Source: Bog-756 sp963776225 | GTDB taxonomy: Bacteria; Actinomycetota; Acidimicrobiia; Acidimicrobiales; RAAP-2 | Direction of reading: 5' to 3' | Length of the DNA stretch: 64,000 nt | Assembly (NCBI GenBank): GCA_963776225.1 | Contig: CAVZLL010000003.1 | Location: forward strand, 310,001-374,000 | Made by a program: the position numbers and the translations under genes | Notes under the pieces: model-generated | The model's database searches: none | Seen by the model: the letters and a program-made list of their open reading frames with translations, nothing else | What the model was told of the DNA's origin: nothing | Shown here: positions 26,550 to 34,425 of the stretch, one piece after another | Layout: each line of letters starts with the position of its first letter | How positions within the stretch are numbered: position 1 is the stretch's first letter

Positions 26550-27556
26550 TGGACGCGATCATTGACGAGGCAGTCGACGAGCTCGCGCCGGTAGTGGGCC
26601 GCAAGGCCGCCTGTGCAGCGCTCGGTCGGTCCCGGGCCAGCCATTATCGGCGACGCCGGCCGCCACGGTGCGGTCCGCCGGCGCCAAGGCGATCCCACCG
26701 CCGGCTGACCAACGATGAGGCGGAGATGGTGATGGGGACCCTCAACTCGGAGCGGTTCTGCGACAAGGCCCCAGCCCAGGTGTGGGCCACGCTCTTGGAC
26801 GAGGGGGTCTACCTGGCCTCGGTGTCCACCATGTACCGCCTGCTGCGGGAACGGGCCCAGGTCCGGGAGCGCAGGGCGCAGGCCCGTCGCCCGGCCCTGA
26901 TCAAACCCGAGCTGGTGGCGACCGCCCCCAACCAGGTCTGGAGCTGGGACATCACCAAGCTCGCCGGGCCCTACAAGTGGACCTGGTTCCAGCTCTACAC
27001 GATCCTCGACGTCTACAGCCGTTATGTGGTGGGGTGGCAGGTGGCGCCTCGGGAGTCGGCCACCCTGGCCGAGCAGCTCATCGCGGATGCCATCTACCGG
27101 CACGACGTACCCAACGGTCAGCTCACCCTGCACGCCGATCGGGGGTCGTCGATGACCTCGAGGACGGTGAGCCAACTCCTCGCCGATCTGGGTGTGCTGC
27201 AGAGCCATTCCCGGCCCCATGTGTCCAACGACAATCCCTATTCAGAAGCCCAGTTCAAGACCCTCAAGTATTCACCGACCTTCCCGAAGCGGTTCGCCAA
27301 CATCGCTGCAGCCCGATCGTTCTGCGACCGCTTCTTCGAGTACTACAACAACGGGCACCGCCATTCAGGCATCGGGCTCCACACTCCAGCCGACGTCCAT
27401 TTCGGTCTGGCCGAGGTGGTTCGGGAGAAACGCCAGGAGATCTTGGATGCCGCCTACACGGCCATGCCGGGACGGTTCCGGAAACCACCCCAAGCACCCC
27501 GCATCCCCGAGGTCGCCTGGATCAATCGACCCGACGAGGAGCCGATCGCCATCTGA
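26549..27556 (+). CDS. IS3-type transposase OrfB (DDE integrase core)
   Basis: The product is 335 residues from GTG 26549. An HTH_21-like stretch (AQVWATLLDEGVYLASVSTM) precedes the rve integrase core. The three catalytic residues are visible: first Asp in VWSWDITKL, second Asp in LHADRGSSMTS, and the Glu in VSNDNPYSEAQFKTLKY. The ending YYNNGHRHSGIGLHTPADVH is diagnostic of the family. With OrfA it catalyses copy-out paste-in transposition. It appears functional. Confidence 0.93.
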   Translation: MDAIIDEAVDELAPVVGRKAACAALGRSRASHYRRRRPPRCGPPAPRRSHRRLTNDEAEMVMGTLNSERFCDKAPAQVWATLLDEGVYLASVSTMYRLLRERAQVRERRAQARRPALIKPELVATAPNQVWSWDITKLAGPYKWTWFQLYTILDVYSRYVVGWQVAPRESATLAEQLIADAIYRHDVPNGQLTLHADRGSSMTSRTVSQLLADLGVLQSHSRPHVSNDNPYSEAQFKTLKYSPTFPKRFANIAAARSFCDRFFEYYNNGHRHSGIGLHTPADVHFGLAEVVREKRQEILDAAYTAMPGRFRKPPQAPRIPEVAWINRPDEEPIAI

Positions 27557-27631
27557 GTAACCGGTGTCTCATTCGTGTTGACAGGTTCCGTTCCGTGGGT
27601 GACCGTCACACCCCCGCGGAAGGATGGCCAC

Positions 27632-29128
27632 ATGGCGCTGGCCACCGATGCGAACCCGACGGTCCTCGACTCGGGCGCCGTCGCGGCGTCCGGCGATGCC
27701 GGGCTCGGCACGACGGTGGCCGGGGTGCGGGCGGTGCTCCAGTCGGTGGTCTCGACCCTCGACCCGAGCCGGCTGCTCGGGGCGGACGCCGCCTCGCTCT
27801 ATGGCGAGCTCTGTTCGGTGGAGCGCCTGGTGCTGGCCGGAAAGACCCTCCTCGCCCCCCGGATCGCCGAGTCCCACCACTGGCGGACGGCGGGCCACCG
27901 GAACCCGGCGGGCCTGCTGGCCTCCTTGGAGGGGGTCTCGGCCGGCCAGGCGCGGCGGACCCTCGAGACCGGCCAGCGCCTCTCCCTCCTCCCCTCGACC
28001 GAGGGCGCCCTGCGCAACGGGCGGCTCTCCGGCCCGAAGGTCGCCGAGATCGCCGCGGCCGCCACCCTCGACCCGGGAGCCGAGTCCTCCCTCCTCCGTG
28101 GCGTCGAGGACGAACCCCTCCAGGCGACCCGGGAGCGCTGCCAGCGGGTCCGGGCGACCGCTGCCCGGCGCGACCCGGTGGCCGCCCTCTCCCGCATCCA
28201 CGCCGAGCGGCACTTCACCTCCTGGTCTGATGCCGAGGGTGCCTTCTGCTACCAGGGCAGGGACACCGCCGAGCGGGGGGCCCTCCTGCTCTCCCGGCTC
28301 GAGCCGGTCACCAACCGTCTCGTGGAGACCCGCCGGGAGGCCTCCCGGGCCGAGGCCGACGAGCGACCGGGCAGGGGAGGCTCTGCGGCCCCGCCGTCCG
28401 AGCCCCACGGCGCCCTCCGTGCCGACGCCCTCTTCGCCCTCCTCGTGGGTGGGGAGGGCACGGTCGCTCGGGAGGGAACGGTCGCTCGGGAGGGCACGGT
28501 CGCTCGGGAGGGCACGGTCGCTCGGGAGGGCACGGTCGCTCGGGAGGGCACGGCCGCCGGGGAGGCAGAACCCCCCGCCACCGAGGAGGCGGCGGGCCCC
28601 GGGACCGTCGTGGACCGATCGCCCCGGGCGACCGTCATCGTCCGGGTGGACCTCTCGGCCCTCCGCCGGGGTCGGGCACGTCCCGGAGAGACCTGTGAGC
28701 TGGACGGGCAGGGACCGATCCCGGTCCCGATGGCACAGGACCTGCTGGGTGACTCCTTCCTCGCCACCCTGTTCACCGAGGCGGGCGACATCCGGGCGGT
28801 CGCCCACCACGGGCGGACCATCAACCGGCGCCTCCGGACCGCCCTCTCCTTCCGCGACCGCCACTGCGTGGTGCCCGGCTGCACGGTCGCCTACGGACTG
28901 GAGATCGACCACGTGGTGCCGCTCTCAGACGGCGGATCCACCACGCTCGACAACCTGGCGCTCCTCTGCCACCACCACCACTTCCTCAAGACCTACGAGG
29001 GCTGGCAGCTCAGCCGGACCGGACCCACCGACGAGGACCCGGGGTGGAGCTTTGCTCCCGAGGCGCCGTTCGGACAGGAGCCCGGGCTCGGGATCGACGC
29101 ACCGGCGCGGCCCCCGCCGAGGGTCTGA
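27632..29128 (+). CDS. DUF222 / HNH endonuclease domain protein with REGTVA repeats
   Basis: The product is 498 residues from ATG 27632, preceded by GGAAGGATGG. Residues about 20-270 are the DUF222 region (VSAGQARRTLETGQRL; LSGPKVAEIAAAA). Residues 275-310 are five copies of REGTVA. Near the C-terminus is the HNH nuclease: RHCVVPGCTVAYGLEIDHVV, then LALLCHHHHFLKTYEGW. This belongs to the mycobacterial 13E12-repeat family, often present in many copies in actinobacteria. Its biological role is uncertain. It directly follows the IS3-type element. Confidence 0.88.
   Translation: MALATDANPTVLDSGAVAASGDAGLGTTVAGVRAVLQSVVSTLDPSRLLGADAASLYGELCSVERLVLAGKTLLAPRIAESHHWRTAGHRNPAGLLASLEGVSAGQARRTLETGQRLSLLPSTEGALRNGRLSGPKVAEIAAAATLDPGAESSLLRGVEDEPLQATRERCQRVRATAARRDPVAALSRIHAERHFTSWSDAEGAFCYQGRDTAERGALLLSRLEPVTNRLVETRREASRAEADERPGRGGSAAPPSEPHGALRADALFALLVGGEGTVAREGTVAREGTVAREGTVAREGTVAREGTAAGEAEPPATEEAAGPGTVVDRSPRATVIVRVDLSALRRGRARPGETCELDGQGPIPVPMAQDLLGDSFLATLFTEAGDIRAVAHHGRTINRRLRTALSFRDRHCVVPGCTVAYGLEIDHVVPLSDGGSTTLDNLALLCHHHHFLKTYEGWQLSRTGPTDEDPGWSFAPEAPFGQEPGLGIDAPARPPPRV
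28454..28561 (+). repeat. 18-bp in-frame repeat encoding REGTVA, five copies plus a degenerate one
   Basis: GAGGGCACGGTCGCTCGG recurs at 28454, 28472, 28490, 28508 and 28526. The second copy has one A for C. A sixth at 28544 has diverged to encode EGTAAG. The repeat lies between the DUF222 and HNH domains. Confidence 0.9.
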
Positions 29129-29170
29129 GCCGGGGCGGCTTCGACGGCACGGTCGGGCGGTGCGGTGCGG

Positions 29171-30220
29171 TCAGGAAGCGAACGACGTCCAGATCCGGGC
29201 GTGGGCCGACACACTGGCCTCCCATGTGAACCCGGCCGCCCGCAGGCGCCCCCGTTCGACGAGGTCGCGGGTGGCGGGACCGTCCTCGAGCGCAGCGACC
29301 AGCCCCTCGGCAAGTCCGGCTCCATCGGGCTCGACCAACAAGGCGGCATCGCCGCACACCTCCGGGAGCGAGCTCCGGCGTGCAGCGACCACCGGGGTTC
29401 CGGCCGCCATCCCCTCGAGCGCGGGCAAGCCGAACCCCTCGTAGAGGGAGGGCACCACCACGGCCGCGGCCGCGGCCATCAGACTGCGGACGGTCGCATC
29501 CGGCACCCGGCCGGCGAGGACGGCCCGGGTGAGCCGGCCGAACAGGCGCTCGCGTCGCGGATCCGGGGGGCCGAGCAGCACCAGGCTGACGTCGGAGCGG
29601 GCGCCGCTGACCCGGGCCCACGCCTCGGCCAGACCGGCGAGATTCTTGCGGTCAGTGGAACCCCCCGCGTGCATCACGAACGGCGAGCGGATGCCGAGTG
29701 CGGCGAGCTCGGTCTCGCCCATCGGCGCCGCTTCGAAGAAGGCCCGGTCGACCCCGTTGTGGATCACCACCGGGTTGGCGACCCCGAACTCGCTGGCCAC
29801 CTCGTCCGCAGAGAACTGCGAGGGGCAGATCACCACCGCAGCCCGCTGGGCCGTCGCCGCGGCGTCAGCGGGCGGGCGGCCTTCGTCGGAGAATCGCCAG
29901 GGCACGATGTCGTGGATCGTGAGCACCTCCGGGGATGGTGCCGGAGGGAGCCGGAGGTCCAAGCGGTGCACCACGTCGCAGCTCCGGTACAGGATCCTGC
30001 CGGCGAAACGACGCTCGGTGAGCGAGGCTGCGCCGATGAGGCGGGACGGGACCCGGGCGGTCCCGGGGAGGGGGGACCTCAGCGTGCGTACCTCGATGCG
30101 GCGGACCTCCCAACCGGAACCGAGCTCGGCCGGTGCCCGACCGGCCAGCTCGCGCTCGTAGAGCTGCTGACCCATCTGCTCACCGGCCGAGAGCGTGACC
30201 AGACCCAGGCGGTGGGTCAC
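29171..30220 (-). CDS. GT4-family glycosyltransferase
   Basis: The product is 349 residues from GTG 30220 (VTHRLGLVTLSAGEQMGQQL). The open frame further upstream is Arg/Pro-rich and overlaps the start of the divergent PAP2 gene. GT-B motifs are VLTIHDIVPWRFSD, VVIHNGVDRAFF, SPFVMHAGGSTDRKNLAGLA, and LYEGFGLPALEGMAAGTPVV with the E-x7-E donor-binding pair. It resembles mannosyl- or rhamnosyltransferases of cell-surface glycans (family-level inference). Divergent from the PAP2 gene with 50 bases between. Confidence 0.9.
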   Translation of the reverse strand: MTHRLGLVTLSAGEQMGQQLYERELAGRAPAELGSGWEVRRIEVRTLRSPLPGTARVPSRLIGAASLTERRFAGRILYRSCDVVHRLDLRLPPAPSPEVLTIHDIVPWRFSDEGRPPADAAATAQRAAVVICPSQFSADEVASEFGVANPVVIHNGVDRAFFEAAPMGETELAALGIRSPFVMHAGGSTDRKNLAGLAEAWARVSGARSDVSLVLLGPPDPRRERLFGRLTRAVLAGRVPDATVRSLMAAAAAVVVPSLYEGFGLPALEGMAAGTPVVAARRSSLPEVCGDAALLVEPDGAGLAEGLVAALEDGPATRDLVERGRLRAAGFTWEASVSAHARIWTSFAS

Positions 30221-30257
30221 CAGGTGTTGGCGCGGGTCAACACGCAGGACCCGGCGA

Positions 30258-30263
30258 TAGCGT
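30258..30263 (+). promoter_or_regulatory. Leaderless -10 element TAGCGT
   Basis: TAGCGT is followed by CGATCGC (7 nt) and then GTG 30271, the start of the PAP2 gene. Confidence 0.5.
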
Positions 30264-30270
30264 CGATCGC

Positions 30271-30933
30271 GTGAACCGCGCACGGGCCTCCGGTGGCACG
30301 GGCGTCCGAGGGCTCGGTGCACCGGCTTCGCGGGCTCGCTGCGCCCACCGGGAGGTGCTGGTCGGGGCGATCCTGCTCTCCGCCGTGGTGCTGGGGGGCG
30401 TGTACCTCGCCCTGCTCCCGGCACCCGGGCGGATCGACGACTGGCTGCAACAGTTCATTCCCGCCAGCAAGAGTTCCACCTTGACCGCGCTGACCGTCCT
30501 GCGATATCCGCTGTGCATCGTCATCGGGTCCATCGTGGCATGCGCTGTGACCATCCGGCGGGACCGGCCGCGTGCCGTTGCCTGCCTGGTCGGACCCCCG
30601 CTCGCCCTCGCGCTCGGCGAGCTGGTGGTCAAGCCGGCGGTCGGTCGGACCCTCGGAGGATCGCTCTCCTACCCGTCGGGATCGACGGTCGGTGTCGCCG
30701 CGCTCGGTGTGGCGGTGGTGCTGGCGACGCCGCAGCGGCTGCGCGCGGTGACGGCGCCGGTCGCGATTGTCTACGCGCTGGTGATGGCCGTCGCGGTGGT
30801 GTCCCTCGGTTGGCACTTTCCGACCGACGCGTTGGCCGGTCTGGCCTGGGGGGCGGGCATCGTGCTGTTGGCGGATGCCTCGGCGTGGCTGTTCGCCCGT
30901 CGGTGGGCCTCCCGCCTGACGCGGGATCCCTAG
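30271..30933 (+). CDS. PAP2-family membrane phosphatase
   Basis: The product is 220 residues with about five membrane helices (VGAILLSAVVLGGVYLALL, LCIVIGSIVACAVTI, LALALGELVVKPAV, VGVAALGVAVVL, VYALVMAVAVVSL). The phosphatase signature is present: KPAVGR, then SYPSGSTV in place of PSGH, then GWHFPTDALAG with the His and Asp. The PSGS variant lacks the usual His of motif 2, so activity may be altered. In this context it could recycle a polyprenyl or lipid phosphate used for glycan synthesis (inference). The start is leaderless. Confidence 0.82.
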   Translation: MNRARASGGTGVRGLGAPASRARCAHREVLVGAILLSAVVLGGVYLALLPAPGRIDDWLQQFIPASKSSTLTALTVLRYPLCIVIGSIVACAVTIRRDRPRAVACLVGPPLALALGELVVKPAVGRTLGGSLSYPSGSTVGVAALGVAVVLATPQRLRAVTAPVAIVYALVMAVAVVSLGWHFPTDALAGLAWGAGIVLLADASAWLFARRWASRLTRDP

Positions 30934-31364
30934 GTGCGTTCTCCCTCGGCCTGCGGTCTGGTGCGGACGACGGCGACGGTCTTGGTGGGATCGTCGGGGT
31001 CGAAATGGAGCGTGATGGGCTCGTCGGGATCGTCCGGCTCGCCGGGAGCTTCCATGACGAAGGCCGGTTGCACGCGCTCCCGCTCGAGGGCGTGCTGCAG
31101 ACCGAGGGCGATACCGGTGATCACCGCGCCGGTCGCCGAACGCTTCATCCAGCTGTTGAACCGGAGCGGATCGGCTCCCTCCGCCACCTCGTCGGTGCTC
31201 TCCGCCACCTCGGCGGCCCCCTCCAGAACCTCGGCCGCCCCCTCCGCCCCCTCCGCCCCCTCGGCCGCCCCCTCCGCCACCTCGGCGGTCCGCTCCGGAA
31301 CCTCAGCGGTCCGCTCCGGAACCTCGGCGGTACCCTCCGGGTCGGGCTCCGGGCTGGGTTGCAC
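30930..31364 (-). CDS. Conserved actinobacterial-type hypothetical with E/A repeat region
   Basis: The product is 144 residues. I place the start at GTG 31364, because TACCGT lies exactly 6 nt upstream. Residues 10-60 are a run of seven-residue units (TAEVPER TAEVPER TAEVAEG) that would form a long acidic helix. Residues 65-144 are conserved-looking: RFNSWMKRSATGAVITGIAL, then PITLHFDPDDPTKTVAVVRT. I do not recognise a function. The hydrophobic TGAVITGIALGLQ could be an amphipathic helix. Its last four bases overlap the PAP2 stop region in a tail-to-tail layout. Confidence 0.75.
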   Translation of the reverse strand: MQPSPEPDPEGTAEVPERTAEVPERTAEVAEGAAEGAEGAEGAAEVLEGAAEVAESTDEVAEGADPLRFNSWMKRSATGAVITGIALGLQHALERERVQPAFVMEAPGEPDDPDEPITLHFDPDDPTKTVAVVRTRPQAEGERT

Positions 31365-31370
31365 GCTCCC

Positions 31371-31408
31371 ACGGTACTGCCCGGCCGTGAAGGGGTGTGC
31401 CGTAGGAT
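31371..31408. promoter_or_regulatory. Back-to-back leaderless promoters
   Basis: On the minus strand TACCGT occupies 31371-31376, six bases from the GTG at 31364. On the plus strand TAGGAT occupies 31403-31408, seven bases from the GTG at 31416. The two start codons are only 51 bases apart, so both promoters lie within one short segment and any operator of the DtxR protein would affect both. Confidence 0.5.
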
Positions 31409-31415
31409 CCTCCAT

Positions 31416-32075
31416 GTGCTCGACCGCTTCCATCCGCCGACCGAGGAGTACCTGGAGACGATCTTCGCCCTCGAGGAGGAGGGGATCCCGATCATCCAGG
31501 CACGGCTGGCCGAGCGGCTCGGCAAGGCGGCACCGTCGGTATCGGAGATGCTCGACCGGCTCGAGGCCGACGAGCTCATCACACGCAGCTCCCGCCAGAT
31601 CACGATGACGCCCACCGGCCGGCACCTCGCCGAGGGCGTGGTCCGGAAGCACCGGCTCGCCGAGCGGCTCCTGGTCGACATCATCGGCCTCGACTGGGAC
31701 AAGGCCCACGCCGAGGCCGGCCGCTGGGAGCACGTCATCTCGGACGACGTGGAGGCCCGGCTGGTGGTGCTGCTGGGCAACCCGACCACCTGCCCCCACG
31801 GGAACCCGATCCCGGGCGCCGTGCCGGCCGGCCCCGAGCAGCGGAGCCTGGCCGAGGCCCAGCCCGGCGACCAGGTGCGCCTCGTGCGCATCACCGAGAG
31901 CGTGGAGCACGAGGCTGCCTCGCTCTCCTACCTCGGGGACCACGGGCTCACCCCGGGAACCACCGTCGTCGTGAGCGCACGGGCGCCGGACGGCACCCTG
32001 ACCCTGGTCACCGGGGACGCCACCATCGCCCTCGGGCCGGCGATGACCGAACGGATGTTCATCGCCACCGCCTGA
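31416..32075 (+). CDS. DtxR-family metal-dependent transcriptional repressor
   Basis: The product is 219 residues, from GTG 31416 (VLDRFHPPTEEYLETIFALE). The HTH is RLAERLGKAAPSVSEMLDRL, where the motif APSVSEML is typical. The dimerisation/metal region contains EHVISDDVE and TTCPHGNPIPG, the metal-binding Cys and His of IdeR/DtxR. Residues 150-219 form an SH3-like FeoA domain (QPGDQVRLVRITE, LGLTPG-like GLTPGTTVVV). Fe or Mn is the likely cofactor, not distinguishable here. Leaderless start, and divergent from the repeat protein at 30930-31364. Confidence 0.9.
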   Translation: MLDRFHPPTEEYLETIFALEEEGIPIIQARLAERLGKAAPSVSEMLDRLEADELITRSSRQITMTPTGRHLAEGVVRKHRLAERLLVDIIGLDWDKAHAEAGRWEHVISDDVEARLVVLLGNPTTCPHGNPIPGAVPAGPEQRSLAEAQPGDQVRLVRITESVEHEAASLSYLGDHGLTPGTTVVVSARAPDGTLTLVTGDATIALGPAMTERMFIATA

Positions 32076-32111
32076 GGGAGCGCTCCTGATCCGGTGACAG
32101 ACCAATCGCGG

Positions 32112-32138
32112 CCAGCACTCACTAGAGTGGAGTGCCAA
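32112..32138 (+). promoter_or_regulatory. CIRCE operator upstream of hrcA
   Basis: CCAGCACTC-N9-GAGTGCCAA matches the CIRCE consensus TTAGCACTC-N9-GAGTGCTAA at CACTC and GAGTG and in the exact 9-base spacing. It is 49 bases before the hrcA start, so HrcA should repress its own operon. Confidence 0.88.
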
Positions 32139-32186
32139 CAACGCCCGAGCCGCCAGCGACCGCCGACCGGCCAGGCCTCCTGATGA

Positions 32187-33278
32187 GTGACGATGCCGAC
32201 CGTCAATGATCGCCGTGGTGACGACGCCCCCATCGGGGCCGAGGAGATGGACGGCCGCAAGGCCGCAATCCTCAACGCCGTGGTGACCGAGTACATCGGC
32301 TCCGCCCAACCGGTCGGCTCCCAGCACGTGGTCAGCGCTCCCGGGGTCAACGTCTCGTCGGCCACGGTGCGCTCGGACATGGCCGCCCTCGAGCGCGAGG
32401 GCTACCTCATCCAGCCCCACACCAGCGCCGGCCGAATCCCTACCGACAAGGGCTACCGCTTCTTCGTCGACCACGTGGGGAGCGGCTCACTCGACCCGGG
32501 CGGGCGCCAGCAGGTCCGCCGGTTCTTCGACCACGCCCACGGCGAGATCGAGCAGATGCTCGAACGCACCTCGGGGCTGCTCGCCGACCTCACCGACTGC
32601 GCGTCGATGGTCGTCGGCCCGTCCCACGAGTCGGCGGCCATCCGTTCGGTCCAGCTGGTCGGGCTCGGACCACGGCTGGCCCTGCTGGTGGTGGTGCTGG
32701 CCGACGGCGCAGTCCTCAAGCAGTCGGTGGAGCTTCCCGACGAGTTCGACGAGACGTGTCTCGCCGACGCCGCCTCCCGGCTCGCCGCCCATGCGCTCGG
32801 GCAACCCGTGACCCAGGTATCCACCGCCCCGACCCCGAGCGGTGACGTCGCGATCGACACGGTCGTGCTCGCGGCCACAGCCGCGCTGCGGTCCCTCGGG
32901 GCGGCCGAGGGGGCGGAGCAGCTCTTCGTGGGGGGCTCATCCCGGATGGCCGCCGCCTTCGACGCGGTCGAGACGGTGCGCTCGGTTCTCACCATCCTCG
33001 AACAACAGCTGGTCGTGGTCTCGATGCTCCGGGACATCCTCGACACCGGCCTGACCGTGGCCATCGGTGCCGAGCACGGTGTCGAGCCACTTGCTTCGTG
33101 TGCCATCGTGGTCATGCCCTTCGAGATCGACGGTGTCGCTGCGGGCACCATCGGTCTCCTCGGTCCGACCCGGATGAACTACCCCCTGGCCCTGGCCGCT
33201 GCCCGCGTGGTCGGGGACCGGCTCGGTAACCGCCTCGGGGAGCGCCTCGGGGAACGACTCGGCGAGGCCGGACGGTGA
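32187..33278 (+). CDS. hrcA: Heat-inducible transcription repressor HrcA
   Basis: The product is 363 residues. Two in-frame starts are close (GTG 32187, ATG 32193). The winged HTH (RKAAILNAVVTEYIGSAQPV; SSATVRSDMAALEREGYLIQ) is followed by PHTSAGRIPTDKGYRFFVD, all diagnostic of HrcA. The GAF-like and dimerisation parts follow, with LLGPTRMNYPLALAAARVV at the end. The extreme C-terminus is a short repeat (RLGNRLGERLGERLGE). HrcA represses chaperone genes through CIRCE. The last bases overlap the dnaJ GTG, so the two are translated together. Confidence 0.96.
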   Translation: MTMPTVNDRRGDDAPIGAEEMDGRKAAILNAVVTEYIGSAQPVGSQHVVSAPGVNVSSATVRSDMAALEREGYLIQPHTSAGRIPTDKGYRFFVDHVGSGSLDPGGRQQVRRFFDHAHGEIEQMLERTSGLLADLTDCASMVVGPSHESAAIRSVQLVGLGPRLALLVVVLADGAVLKQSVELPDEFDETCLADAASRLAAHALGQPVTQVSTAPTPSGDVAIDTVVLAATAALRSLGAAEGAEQLFVGGSSRMAAAFDAVETVRSVLTILEQQLVVVSMLRDILDTGLTVAIGAEHGVEPLASCAIVVMPFEIDGVAAGTIGLLGPTRMNYPLALAAARVVGDRLGNRLGERLGERLGEAGR

Positions 33279-34423
33279 CCGACACCGACCTCTACGAGCT
33301 CCTCGGCGTGCATCGGGACTGCACCGATGAGGAGCTCAAGCGTGCCTACCGGGCCAAGGCCCGCGAGCACCATCCCGACACCAGCCAGGAGAACTCGGAG
33401 TCCGGCGAGCGGTTCAAGGAGATCAGCCTCGCCTACGAGGTGCTGAAGGATCCCGAGCGCAGGGCCCGCTACGACCGCTTCGGTCACCCCGGGGTGTTCG
33501 GTTCGGCCCCCGGTGGCCCCGGTGGCCCCGGTGGGCAGGGCGACCCGTTCGCCGGGGGACTCGGCGACCTCTTCGACGCCTTCTTCAACGGGATGGGCGG
33601 CTCCACCGGCGGCCGGCGGCGGTCGGGGCCAATGCCCGGTCCGGACGCGGAGATCGCCGTCCACCTCACCTTCCGGGAGGCCGTGTTCGGGGTCCAGCGG
33701 CAGGTCGACGTGAGCACGCCGGTGCACTGCGACACCTGCGAGGGGACCGGGGCCCGTCCGGGGACCTCGGTCGTGCAGTGCCCCGAGTGCCAGGGCGCCG
33801 GAGAGCTGCGCAGGGTCCGCCAATCCATCCTCGGCCAGGTCATCACCGCGGTGGCCTGCACCCGCTGTCAGGGCACCGGTCAGTCGGTGGAGAGCCCGTG
33901 CCAGGACTGCCGGGGCGAGGGCCGCCGCACCGAGCGGCGCACCCTGACCGTGGACATCCCGGCCGGAGTGGACGACGGGTCGACGCTCCGTCTGGCCGGC
34001 CATGGCCCGGCAGGGTTCCGTGGAGGCCCGAACGGGACGCTCTTCGTCCACCTCGCGGTCGCCCCCGATGCCACGTTCGGCCGGTCGGGGGACGACCTGC
34101 ATGCGACGCTGCACGTGCCGGTCACCGTCGCGGCGCTCGGCGGGACGGTCCCCTTCGACACGCTCGACGACCGACGAGACCTGCCCATCGCCACCGGCAC
34201 CCAGAGCGGCACGGTCGTCCCCTTGAAGGGCCTCGGGGTCCCCAAGCTCCGGGGCAGGGGGCGCGGCGACCTGTACGTCCACGTGCAGGTGGACACCCCG
34301 ACCGGGCTGGACGACCAACAGCGCGACCTCCTGCGCGGCCTTGCCGATTCCCGCGGCGAGGTGCTCGGGGAGCCACCGCACGGCGAAGGCCTGCTCTCCA
34401 AGATCCGCTCGGCGCTCGGCTGA
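33275..34423 (+). CDS. dnaJ: Chaperone DnaJ
   Basis: The product is 382 residues from GTG 33275. It overlaps hrcA by four bases (GTGA). The J domain has DLYELLGVHRDCTDEELKRA and HPD at residues 33-35. A Gly/Phe-rich linker (GGPGGPGGQGDPFAGG) follows. The four zinc-binding CxxCxGxG motifs are CDTCEGTG, CPECQGAG, CTRCQGTG and CQDCRGEG, then comes the client-binding C-terminal region. It stimulates DnaK ATPase. A gene order hrcA-dnaJ-rsmE without dnaK is common in actinobacteria and firmicutes. Confidence 0.97.
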   Translation: MTDTDLYELLGVHRDCTDEELKRAYRAKAREHHPDTSQENSESGERFKEISLAYEVLKDPERRARYDRFGHPGVFGSAPGGPGGPGGQGDPFAGGLGDLFDAFFNGMGGSTGGRRRSGPMPGPDAEIAVHLTFREAVFGVQRQVDVSTPVHCDTCEGTGARPGTSVVQCPECQGAGELRRVRQSILGQVITAVACTRCQGTGQSVESPCQDCRGEGRRTERRTLTVDIPAGVDDGSTLRLAGHGPAGFRGGPNGTLFVHLAVAPDATFGRSGDDLHATLHVPVTVAALGGTVPFDTLDDRRDLPIATGTQSGTVVPLKGLGVPKLRGRGRGDLYVHVQVDTPTGLDDQQRDLLRGLADSRGEVLGEPPHGEGLLSKIRSALG

Positions 34424-34425
34424 CC

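Larger units (their letters stand above)
26041..27583 (+). mobile_element. Intact IS3-family-like insertion sequence
   Basis: The element is 1.54 kb with ends TGTCCACAATGTGTGAGACA and, read from the right, TGTCAACACGAATGAGACAC. The inner ten bases TGAGACACCG are identical, and the termini are 5'-TG...CA-3'. It encodes OrfA and OrfB. Flanks CCCTCTC and GGTTCCG show no clear target duplication. It lies between the GT2 gene and the DUF222/HNH gene and breaks no obvious ORF. Confidence 0.75.

Noticed and set aside
30930..32474. Long antisense ORF across dtxR and the start of hrcA
   Set aside because: The part right of 31416 is the shadow of dtxR, which has clear HTH and metal-site motifs. Only the part left of 31364 has conserved-looking sequence and its own promoter.
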